The notes beneath the pieces are model-generated. The model had not been told where the DNA came from. It made no database searches and saw only the letters and a list, made by a program, of their open reading frames with translations. Shown here one piece after another: positions 12,452 through 28,078 of a DNA stretch of 64,000 nt (position 1 is its first letter; each line of letters starts with the position of its first letter). This stretch comes from Chrysomallon squamiferum (Eukaryota > Mollusca > Gastropoda > Neomphalida > Peltospiridae), in the NCBI GenBank assembly GCA_012295275.1, contig CM022670.1, positions 6,220,161 to 6,284,160 of the forward strand. The letters are read 5' to 3'. The position numbers and the translations under genes were made by a program.

Positions 12452-12717
12452 AAGAAATAGTGAAAGAAATCATTAGAAAAAACCATTATTTTTTCACACT
12501 CACACACACGCATACACATAAATTTATATTTTATTTATGTAATTGTTTAATTATCAATTTATTCATTTATTTAAAAACAGATAGAAATAATAATTAAAAA
12601 ATGTCCAAATGAAGACAACAGGTAATACAATAGTAGTATTTAAAGTACAACTGGCACGTAACATTTTCTTGGTTTTTAATAACTGAAAGAGTATCGAAAT
12701 ATTTATTTATTTATTGT

Positions 12718-12760
<43 letters not shown>

Positions 12761-13070
12761 TTATTTATTAATTTATTTATTCTTACGTTTATTTGTTTAT
12801 TTATTTATTACAAATAATAAGTATTTAATGTGCAACAAACTACATAAATAATTTTTCAAAATGTCAAAACTACTGATCGCATTTCGACTCTAGACTACAT
12901 CACAGTTTCAGGTTTGCTGTTCACTGATTGCAATAATAAAAACAACAGTAGAGTTTTCTTTATGAGTATTTTAACACTTTCACTGATTTATTTATCCAAT
13001 TTATTTTTTTCTGATAAACATTTGTAAAGTTTGATTTCAATTAAGGTTATACATTTTTTTTTAAATAAAA

Positions 13071-13169
<99 letters not shown>

Positions 13170-13606
13170 TGATAACAATAAATAAAAAATAAAAAATAAA
13201 ATTTTAAAAAAATTCTATATTTTCAATCATATATATATTTTGGTATGTGTTTTACCATTAAAAATCTCAAACATAAAATGTACAAATATTAACAGGAAAC
13301 AAAACAAATATTAAATAAAAAATACAAAAATTAAATGAAGGTATAAAACAGTTGAATACTAGAAATGAATAAAGAAAGAAAGAATAAATAAAACTGCAGC
13401 TTTATTACATTTTAATTTATTTTCAGGATAGAAACTTTAATCTCAGTGTTACTGAAGTGTATTCTGTGAGTTCGATTTGACTAATCCGTGTTATTGAAAC
13501 TTTTTTCTTTTTGTATTTTGAAATAATAAGCTCCAAGTAAACAACACAAGCCGAAACTATCAATAACTTGTGCCTGTATTAAGTTAACATTGTATCAGTG
13601 TATCAG

Positions 13607-13650
<44 letters not shown>

Positions 13651-13690
13651 GAAGAAAAAGATAAAAAAAATAAAACGAGAGTAAAGTTTT
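12240..13690. other. Simple-repeat segment
   Basis: No gene is seen. It contains poly-A at about 12422-12450, ATTT runs at 12700-12800, AAAT runs near 13070-13102 followed by AAT units to about 13165, and poly-A at about 13607-13648. The remainder is AT-rich and unremarkable. Confidence 0.7.
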
Positions 13691-14380
13691 AAATCCCTTG
13701 GGAACATCAACCAATCAGAGCGCGCGAATAACGTCATTACGGAAAACGACGTCACTGGGTTTTCATACAAACTGCACGTGCATCTCACGGGCTTTGATAC
13801 AGTTTAATGTGAAAACCTGATGTAGGTTTTGCACACGGTGAAAAGAAGAATATTGGTGAACATATGGAATGAAACAAACCGTTATTGTTTCTAAAGAAAA
13901 TCTAACTATACGACAGCGCACTAATACTGCACGCGCACTACGCAGGTCGCGTGACTGGCAGCATTTCTAGTCATGGATGAGAAATTTGTATAGAAATGGA
14001 GAAGAGAGAGGGAGAGATAGAAAAAAAAAAAAAAAACATTTCATCTGTCTCCAGTAAATCAGCAAACTAATTAATTCCCTCCACATATGTAGCCAATTAC
14101 AGAATTGGGTTGCACGTCCTAACGTTTATTGTTTATCCGCCAATCACGTTATTTCTCGCATTTCTTTCCAGCAGAACGAGACTAGGCGATTGGGCGAAGG
14201 GAAACCTTTTGTAAAATTATAATTCAATTCAAATGTCAGTGAACTAGTCCCACAGGAGCCTAAGACATTTCGTAAATGAGGTGTCGGCCTCTAGAGAGAG
14301 AGCTCCCAAATGTCATCTTCGGTCCTGTCGTCTGCTCACAAACCACTTCCTAATGTCAAAGGTCAAACAACTCGGTGTTG
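13690..14380. promoter_or_regulatory. Promoter-like block with CCAAT boxes
   Basis: The CCAAT pentamer occurs at 13711, 14093 and 14140 on the plus strand and, inverted as ATTGG, at 14104 and 14189. Two CGTCA half-CRE elements at about 13731-13755, a TGCACGTGCA palindrome near 13772 and CpG-rich segments accompany them. There is no obvious coding exon downstream on either strand. It may be a distal promoter, an enhancer or a chance cluster. Confidence 0.3.
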
Positions 14381-14399
14381 TAATTCAAAGAAAACACCA

Positions 14400-14436
14400 G
14401 TCTATTTTTGAATGTTGAACGTTTCACTTTAATAAT

Positions 14437-14481
<45 letters not shown>

Positions 14482-15245
14482 TAATTGAAAGTTAAACAAA
14501 AAAGAGATATAATTAATAATGATTAGTTGAACGATGAAAAAGGAAAATAAATGATTAATTGTTTATAAAATAGTTTAATTTTACGGTATAATTGTTGATT
14601 TTTAAAACAATCAGATAAAGAACATTTTTTCAAAGTATTACAGGAATTTTCAACATGATGGTTCTGTTTTGTCAGTATTATGCTAAAATTTTGTTAATTC
14701 AACAAAATTGGAATGAACAGACAAAAATAAGAATATGTCATAAATAAAGCAAACAGAAAATTATTATTTCTGTTGTTTTCTGTTACGATTATCGAATGTA
14801 AAACTTCTGCTTAAAACAACAGTAAAAAAAAAAAAAAAAAAAAGATAAAAAAAAAGAAAGAAGAAGATAAAAAAAGAAAGAAGATAAAAAAGAAAGAAAG
14901 AAGAAGATAAAGAAAGAAAATAAAAACAAACAGATAAAAGTTTATAGATAAATAAATAAATAAATAATAAAAAAATAATAATAATACCCCCCAAAAAACA
15001 AAAAACAAAACAAAACATACAAACAAGAAGATATTTTAACATAGAACTTATGTTGTTAATAATTATTATTTATCATTATTAAACAAAGATATGATTAAAT
15101 TTACAATCTTAATGTTGCTGTATGGTTGTAGTAGTAGTAGTGGTAGTAATAGTAATAGTAGTAGTAGTTGAAGTAGTAATAGTAGTAGTAGTAGCAGCAG
15201 TAGTAGTACTGTTAGTAGTAGTAGTAGTAGTAGCAGGAGTGTTGC

Positions 15246-15295
<50 letters not shown>

Positions 15296-15590
15296 GTAAA
15301 CATCATGGGAAAGGAAAAACAAAATGTTCGTTTTTATCGCCAGTGGGTTAAAATTTAATCGCTTAACAAGAAGGTACGTACCTAGGACTTTTAACAGATC
15401 ACCCGCCCCAGAGCGTTAAAGAAAATATAATAATGTATTTTTAAAATTCAATTATCCTGCACTGTGATGGAGAAACTGGGTTTATAAGAAATCAGAAATC
15501 AATGTGAAACTGGCGAGTTTCTGTTCAAATATGTCTGTTTTCTTTACAGCACCTTTAAAACACAATTACACAGGTATGTGTACACTGTAA
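14400..15590. other. Simple-repeat segment
   Basis: No coding exon is supported. AAT runs lie at about 14430-14482 and 15248-15295. Poly-A, AAAG and GAAG low complexity is at 14820-15020, and a GTA/AGT run is at 15123-15235. Long frames over these encode poly-Val, poly-Thr or poly-Phe and are repeat shadows. Confidence 0.7.
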
Positions 15591-17070
15591 TCTCAATCGA
15601 CACTCAATCGATGCGCGCGCAGGCAAAGACAAAAGACAGTGGCGGGAACCACACCATCTGCACGTGACGACGCAGACGATAAACGTTTCTGGTTTGTAAC
15701 GCTTATTAAATTGATTAATATATTTAATTCTTTTTGAGAAAAGTAAAAGAGAAGGAGAAATACAGTTTATAAACCGTGCGTAATCGTTACAGATGTAAAT
15801 AATTATGTTTAAATAGGTAATATGTCTTTAAAACGAATTTGTTTAATGAAAATACTTGAACGAAACAGCAGATCTTAGAAACATATCAGTTACTTTGTGC
15901 TAAACAAGAGGGTTTTAAATTTCTGTTTTACCCGAATTTTTAATATAATAATAATAATATCGGAAATTAAACTTGTAGCTGAAGCGAAACCTACATTTTT
16001 ACATTTCTGGAATAATGCTGTCTGCATTCAAACATTTTAATGTCGATAATGAAACAAGTATTGGCAAACAGACTCAGAATTGGAGATAAAAGCAGCTACG
16101 TTATTTAAGGATAAAAGTATTCTAAAAAAGGGTTCAGGGATATGGCACAAGTCTCTGGAGGGAGACACACGTCTGTTTAAAATCAAATAAATACGTCACT
16201 CGCTCGTTCTTTAATCTCTCAGCTTGCTCGCGAGGGGTGCGCTCTTCTCACGTGTAAAATCTGCTGGTGACAAATTCGCGCCGAATTCGAGGCAGGACTT
16301 TTGTTTGGACTTGTAACAGCGGAATGTGGAATTAGCTGGGAAGTTGTTGTTGGCGGGAGGCGAGCCCCACTTTAGAGGCCTCCATTATCGTGAAGTGTTG
16401 GGAAAGCGTGATACGTATTGAGGGAATTGATTATTGCCATAATTGATAAAATTAATCTTACTCGGGCGGGCTTCATTCACTAATGGCTAACGAAGAGCCG
16501 TCGAGGACGCCATCGCTTCCATTGGCTTCCTCGACTCTCGGTGTCATTTACTCGAAGCAATAAAGGAAAATTTGCCAACTGCCCGAGCTGCAAGTGTGAT
16601 GTCAATTCTCACTTCCCTCTCTCCTTCACACCAGCTCCCTTCCACGTCTGCCGACACCTTCCTCTCTTCTGTCACATTACAGCTGACAACGATCAGATAC
16701 TCGCTTTCACTCTTATTAAATTTTCTTCCCTTCCTAGCCAAAGTGTTTTTCGTTCGCTGGCGGGGAGAGAGCGGAGGGAAGACGCTGTTGTACGGTAGCG
16801 CTGACATGGTTTGTCTCTCTCCGGCTCGCAGAAAGGGTGAACGCTGCTACGCAAATAAAAAAAAAAAAAAAAAAACTTTCATACCTTTTCGGCGTATCCA
16901 TGAGTGCCCGTATGTTGCCTGTAGCCGACGCGGTGAGGTTCTAGCGAGGTAGTGTGCACGACGCACGACACACTGTCTCTTTATACACTCTCCATTCTTA
17001 TCGCATGAATATTTTAGCAGAATTTCATAAATAATAGAACAAATCACCTTGGTTCCCAGCTCTGTCATAA
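15590..17070. other. GC-richer unique islands upstream of POU4
   Basis: Two blocks stand out, about 15590-15700 (CpG-rich, CACGTG present) and 16140-17070. The second includes homeodomain-type TAATTGAT/ATTAAT sites at about 16425-16460 next to GC-rich sequence, a pattern often seen in enhancers of developmental genes. An open frame of about 126 codons at 16572-16952 begins with TTG, runs into poly-Lys over a poly-A tract and resembles nothing I know, so it is not called as a gene. Confidence 0.35.
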
Positions 17071-21600
<4,530 letters not shown>

Positions 21601-21639
21601 TATAAACTGCTTTGTTTTCGCTGCACACCTGTTATTGTG

Positions 21640-22340
21640 CCCAGTTTACAACTACACAGACGTGGTGATGTCTTTATTTTCGCCCTGCTGTTATTTTTGC
21701 ATGGCAGAGCGGCGCGGGGCAAACCGTTATAATCCTGTCCAGATTGGTTAATGGTCATTCTGCTGTTTCGGAAAAAGCGGAGATCAAAAGCTTCGCGGTG
21801 CTGAAGTGCGGCAGTAAGGAACAGATCTCGTAACGGGTTAACGATACAAGTGGACGGTTTTATCGGCGAACAAACACGGCGCGCCACAGGTAGGTGACAA
21901 ATATTTCAAGCAACTCACACGACCCCCCAAAAATACAAAACGAACAGGTTCGTCTCTTCGACATATGGCGAATGATGAACGCAAACTGTCCAATGGCTAA
22001 ACCGTCACGGTTCGCTGAAGATTTCTGGCGAACCTACTAGCCAACACATGTTTGGAGAAGGTGCAAAGAAAAGAACTGCCAGACACCCAGCACCGCACAT
22101 GCTGTAGATGTGTAGAAAAATGTAGCCAGGAACAAAACAAAACAAATGTTTGACAAATTCGTCGCGAGTCCCCGGGTGACACATGTGCGCTGCCCCCCCC
22201 TCACTAATAATTACACCTTTTATCATCCGCTTGTTGCCGCAGGTCCACGCACAGACCGAGGGCGCGAGACGAGCACGCGCCGGCACGCGACCTCCACGAA
22301 AAAAGCTAATGTCACCCATATCATGACTGCTTAAAGAAAC
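21640..22340. other. GC-richer unique island
   Basis: Bases 21700-21890 and 21990-22330 are unique and CpG-rich, with an inverted CCAAT box near 21742 and a splice-donor-like CCACAG|GTAGGT at about 21885-21896 on the plus strand. Plus-strand frames before that donor are short and interrupted. The minus-strand 95-codon frame starts with GTG and resembles nothing known to me. It could be a non-coding first exon or a regulatory block. Confidence 0.3.
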
Positions 22341-22344
22341 GTTT

Positions 22345-22800
22345 ATTACAATTATTGTGACGACAGTGACGACGACAACAATTACAGCTATTGCTGATAC
22401 CTGCAGTATTTTTATTACCTCTACAACAACTACTGCTATTACTTTTACTGCTTGATCTTTTTTTTTTGCTGCTATTACAACAATAACTGCTTCTTCAACT
22501 ACCACCACTACATCATCATACCACCCTACTACTGCTATCACAACCACTACTACTACCACCACCACCACAACTATTACTACCATTACCATTACTCTTAATA
22601 CTACTACTATCACTATTGCTGCTACCACCACCAGCACAACTACTACTACTTTCACCATCACTACTAGTACTATTATAACTACTACTACGACTACGACTAC
22701 CACTACCACTACCAGTACCACTACTACTATTACCACTATACTATACTACTTCTACTACTATTATTATTACTGCTAATACTACTATCACTACCACCACTAT

Positions 22801-22848
<48 letters not shown>

Positions 22849-22880
22849 CGTTCTTCTACTACCACTACTGTTGTTACTAC
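22345..22880. repeat. Degenerate TAC/ACC trinucleotide tract
   Basis: About 500 bp is dominated by ACT, TAC and CCA units with many substitutions. The minus strand reads as a long valine/isoleucine-rich open frame. That arises from the triplet repeat and not from protein-coding selection, so it is not annotated as a gene. Confidence 0.85.
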
Positions 22881-23102
22881 CGTTTTTACTTATTCTTTAA
22901 CAAGAAAATGATATGAACTAATTTGCTAATAAACAGAAAGTATTAAACAATAAAAACAACAACAACAACAACAACAACAACCTAATGTTTAACTAGAAAA
23001 TGATATGAACTAATTTAATAATAATAATAAAGTTACATTAAATAATAATAACAACAACAACAACAAATAATAACATTAACACTAATAATAATAACAATAA
23101 TA

Positions 23103-23139
<37 letters not shown>

Positions 23140-24654
23140 GTAGTAGTAGTAATAATAGTAATAGTAGTAATAATAACAACACTAATATTAACACTAACAC
23201 TAATAATAATAATAACAATAATATGACTATGAATATGAATATAAATAATATAGTTGAATCTTAAAAACAAAAAACTATTTTTTGTGTTTTTATTGCTATT
23301 ATTCATTTATTTAATTATAAATTCAGAATTATTAATAGTAATAAATACATAATTATTTTATTAATAAAACAGAAATTATAAATTATAAAACAGGTAAACA
23401 AACAAATATAAATTTAGAAAAATAACTAAGATATATATTTAATTATATTTATGAATTAAAAGCAAATACAACTATATATTATTATATTCAAAATTTATTT
23501 TGAAAATACGCACATGCATATTTTACAAACGCAAACACATTTTCGTACATTCCACCTTTCCCCCTTTAAAATCCTCGTTAGTACTAAAATTTCATAACAT
23601 TTATTATCAGACCACGCGCACGGCACGCGACATCACGCGCCAAATGCAAACTTCGACAAATCTAACTGCGTGATTGCGGACGCTGACATATTGCGGTATT
23701 TGGGGAATTCTCGAGCGTTTAATTTGTGTTCGTGTTTACACTAAGTTAATAATGTCACTTATATTTAAAATATTTAATTATCTAGAAATTCAGACACACA
23801 AAAAAATTAAAAATTAAAAAAAAAAAAAACGTACCGCTTCCTTCAGCAATAACGTTTACACAGTTAATTAAAGCGCATTTAATAAAATACTGCTTATTAA
23901 AATGTAACAAATTATTTATAACTATTAAAAATGATTGTGATAATAAAGGAATGAATGAATAAAATAAATAAACGAATAAATTAATAATATAATAAATAAA
24001 TAAATAAATAAATAAATATATATATATATTACGTTTATATATTATGTATGCATAAATTTGTGTATATATATGCGAGTGTGTGAATGAATGTATGTGTATA
24101 TATTTATGTGGTGTGTTTGATCTTAATAAATGTATTTATATTCATAGATCTTAATAATATTTTCAATAAACCTTTTCTGCAATCATTTTTGTTCTTAATA
24201 TTTTGCACGATACGCTGTTTATTTAATTTAAGACATACTTGTTATTATAATTATTTCAAACATACACCTTTGTTAGACATATACAATTACAATAGATATA
24301 TGTAGATATATTTTATTTATGAACTTTATATATATACAGTAATATCATTCAGATACAGTACAAAGAAACACAACCATTCCTTTACGTTGTAAAAAAACGT
24401 AAGTAGCATGTAAAAAGAATACATAAAATATTAAATTATAGAAACATAAAAGAGTAACGGATAACATTAAAAAAAGAAAAGAAAAAAGAATAGATAATAA
24501 TAAAAAAAATAATAAATATTAAAGAATACGAGGTTTTACTTCATATAATCAAATGTATCATTCATTCATTCATTCATTCATTCATTCATTCATTATTTTT
24601 TATAAAAATACAAATACGAAAGTAACCGAACAAACCGAACAAAATAGAACCGAA

Positions 24655-24687
<33 letters not shown>

Positions 24688-24718
24688 TTTGTTATATAAA
24701 ATTAAACCAAAATTTGAG

Positions 24719-24749
<31 letters not shown>

Positions 24750-26318
24750 TTTTCCAATTTAGTAAGTAAATATAAATTATAGATAATTTGTACAAAAAAC
24801 AAAGTTTTAAAAGTTAAAAATGTCTTAGACTCGGAAATCCCGTAAAAGAAACCATCTATTTTTTTAATTTTTGTTTTAATGTTTTAAATAGTAAGTTATT
24901 AATATCTACATAAAATGATACATAAAATGTCTGTATTTCTTCACTGATGCAAAGAGAAGATCTCTTTTTGTAAATAAATACTGTAGTTAATTAATTTCAT
25001 ATCTATTTAGTTGTATGTATATATAACAAAACAAAAAATTAATTACAGTATTTATAAAGAAAACAAAACAAAAACAAAAACGTATTAAAATAATATTTTA
25101 TATATGCCTTATATATACTTATAATTTTAGTTAGTTAACAGTTAATTACGAATAAGTATTTTGATAAATTACAATTCTATTATATGCGGAATTTGTCTAG
25201 ATTTAAATTATTTTCATTATTTTAGTTAGCTCTATAATTATATGATACTAATGACTTCTTTGAACGAAATATCTTTTAATAATAATAATAATAATAATAA
25301 TAAAATATGTTTACATTTAGATTTATTTAAAACGAATCTTTCTCAACTAAATTATTTAAGCTGCATCAAATTAAAATATTTTTTCTTATCTGACACTTAC
25401 TTTTGCTGAAAGTAACGTTTTTATTTTATTAAAATATTCTATCACTTATTGTACAAAAGTAACATTATGTTTTTAACAAACATTCTTCTGTGAATTTAAA
25501 CCATTTTGTCCGAATGGTTTCTGAACTTATAGAACAGGTGTGCATGAAGTAAATAAATAAATAAATAAAATAAATGCAAAATGATACCAAATTTTACTCA
25601 TTGTTAATCTTTGACTTGAAATGAATAAATAAACGAATTAACAAATAAATAAAAATTTGAAAAATGATTAAAATAAATAAGTAAATGAATAGAGAAATAA
25701 ATAACTATAGTAAAAAATTAAGAAAGAAACGAATAAATAAAATAAAACAAAGGTAAATAATAAAATAAAATAAAATAAAATAAAATAAAATTCGTTCTTT
25801 TTCATACACACGCATCATTTGTAGGCTTTTGATTTTTCACTCTAGCGTTTAACAAGAAACTCAGACACACATAACTAAATAACTAAATAAATAAGATTTC
25901 ACTAACCGTATTTGACGCCACTACGTGTGATACAAGATAGCACGCATATATACATATTACATACGTGTATACACACACATATATTCAACGCTTAACTAAT
26001 AATTAATACATTTCCCGCACTAGTCATTCAAATAAACGACTCCGTTTCGACAAGGCTAAAAAGAAAGAAATTATTAATACGTCATTAATATTATAACATT
26101 AATCGCCGCTGTTCCGCAGATTATTCATAGTAATTGAGTTGATTTAGTTGAGTTTATCTCAGATGCGCTCAGCACAGTATTTTTTTTTCTTCTTCTCTTT
26201 TATAAAAGTTTCATTTCATCATTCATAAGAAATGAGCAGTAAAAAGCAGAACAAGATTTTAATGAAAACGAAGTGAAAAAAGAAAAGAAAAGAAAAAGGT
26301 ATACGGTAATTTCCCTAC
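22881..26318. other. Gene-free segment with one unique island
   Basis: CAA and TAA runs lie at 22955-23215, AAAT at about 23990-24015, ATTC at 24560-24594, ATT at 24655-24687 and a TA run near 24719-24740. The 23600-23740 stretch is unique and CpG-rich and contains an octamer-like ATGCAAAC. No coding exon is seen. Confidence 0.6.
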
Positions 26319-26363
26319 CTGGTGTCCCATCTGATGCGGATGATATAAGCCGTAAGAAGACAT
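26319..26363 (-). CDS. Candidate alternative first coding exon of POU4
   Basis: On the minus strand an ATG at 26363 opens fifteen codons, MSSYGLYHPHQMGHQ, ending exactly at CAG|GTAGGG (last exon base 26319). A purine (G) is at -3 of the ATG. The donor is phase 0, matching the phase-0 acceptor of POU4 exon 2 at 9399, so splicing would give ...MGHQ|GNFFGTLDDG. Vertebrate Brn-3 proteins have Q-G-N-I-F at this same junction. The His/Gln/Met-rich composition fits POU4. The exon would lie about 17 kb upstream of exon 2. This is inference: short exons cannot be proven without transcript data, and the exon could belong to another transcript or be chance. Confidence 0.35.
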
Positions 26364-26549
26364 TGCTCGTGTAGTAATTGTATTATTATTGTTATAATTT
26401 TTTAATAAATAAAAAAACTTAAGAGTTATGAATAATCAAAACATGTATGAATAGCAATGCTGTTCCTTAGAAGTTATCCTTCGTAAATAATGAGTGAGCT
26501 TCCACATTCAGCATTTTAAAGTAGAGACGATAATATTGCATTTTTGTAA

Positions 26550-26760
26550 ATCAATGAAGAACCGCGGCGTTGATTGGTGCAGTGACTGCCATATGACATT
26601 GGGACGCCCTCAGTCATTATCATTCTAACAACAAACATCAAAGAATCCGCCGCCAGCCTCGCTTTCAGTTTTTAACCCAACTGCGAACGACCATTCAAGA
26701 CGAGGTCGCGCTGCTAACGTGAGGTGAAATGAACTACAGGTGTACTTTTCACGTACGTAA
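26550..26760. promoter_or_regulatory. Unique CpG-rich island, possible enhancer
   Basis: The block is unique and GC-richer, with a CATATG E-box near 26590, TCATTATCATT and repeated CGCC. It sits just 5', in transcription sense, of the candidate first exon at 26319-26363, so a promoter role is conceivable. A consensus donor TCAG|GTGAGT on the minus strand lies near 26990 without an open frame before it. Confidence 0.25.
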
Positions 26761-28033
26761 ATAAATAAAAACACTGATAAATGATAACTTGATTAGTTTC
26801 TTATAAACACGGATCATAGAATGCAATGAATGAAATTCTAGAGAGAAAAGCGTCGGAGAGGGAGAGAGAAGAGAGACAGAGAGAGAGAGAAAACGAGAAA
26901 CAAAATTACTGAACATATGTTGAGAAAGCGACTAAATTAACTGTCCTTATTTTTAACCGACACGACAGTGTGGAAGATGTTAATTAACTCACCTGACACG
27001 AAAGAAACAAATTTAATCTACAGGTAATTTCATTTAATGAATCCGTACTAACTTAATTTACTGCTAAACACGCTGGCGCCTGAAAACATATGTCAAAACG
27101 TTGCACAGAGTAATGTGAAAATATGCACATTTTATTTTAACTAGAATGTAAAGAAATTACCATTTTCTCTATTACAGAGAGATTTATGTGTGTGAAAATA
27201 AACGGTCAAGACAGCAAGGATTGTAAGAACATAAATTCTTATATACAATGCTAAATCCAATCTAATAGTTCACAGGCTGAAACAGATAAAAAAAAAAAAA
27301 AAAAGAAAATAAAGCAATAAAAGAAGAAGAAGAAGAAGAAGTTGATTCAAAATAATTAAATATAAAAGTAAAAATAATTAATTATGCTAATATTAAAACA
27401 TACATGTGATTTTTTACACGATTGTTAGCTTTACCTAAATTTAAATTTTAATTAATTTCTCACACTTAGATCCATTATTTCGCTGTGTATAATATATTAG
27501 ATATAGACTTGGAAAAAATAAAATATGCAGAGAATGCTTATAATTTATGATGCTTTATTTATCATTTTAAACTATTAAAACAAAATATTATATATAATAA
27601 AACGTGAATAAGTGTGATATCACAATTAACTAATATAATTTTTTTTTATTCTGTTAAGAATGTTTTACAAATATTTATTTCTTCATATTTATTTTTTCTT
27701 CTAAGTATGTCTCCTCGTCTCTCTCTATCTGTGTGTACGTGCGCGCGTTTTTATTAACATACAAAAAGGACGTTATAAGTTGATGAAAAGATGAAAAGGC
27801 ATTATACAGATAGAGAGATAGATAGAGAGATAGACAAACGAAAGGATAGATATATATATAGAGAGATAGATAGATATAAAGACATATATATAGAGAGATA
27901 GATATATAGATATATACATTGAGAGAGAGAGATAGATACATATTGAGATAGATAGATAGATGGAAGGGTAAAGTCATGCACGTTTGTCAATATATACGCA
28001 TGTGGCTATCGTGTTTTTCTTCATATAAGACAA

Positions 28034-28078
<45 letters not shown>

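Noticed and set aside
16572-16952. A 126-codon plus-strand frame
   Set aside because: It begins at TTG, includes a poly-Lys stretch from a poly-A tract, has no homology I can recall, and a minus-strand frame of similar length overlaps it.
17048-17068. MTELGTK frame ending AAG|GTGATT on the minus strand as another POU4 leader exon
   Set aside because: It has only seven codons and a weak donor; such matches are expected by chance in this much sequence.
22005-22736. A 243-codon minus-strand open frame, rich in Val and Ile
   Set aside because: Most of it lies over a degenerate TAC/ACC triplet repeat, and its start is inside the repeat. There is no domain and no splice context.
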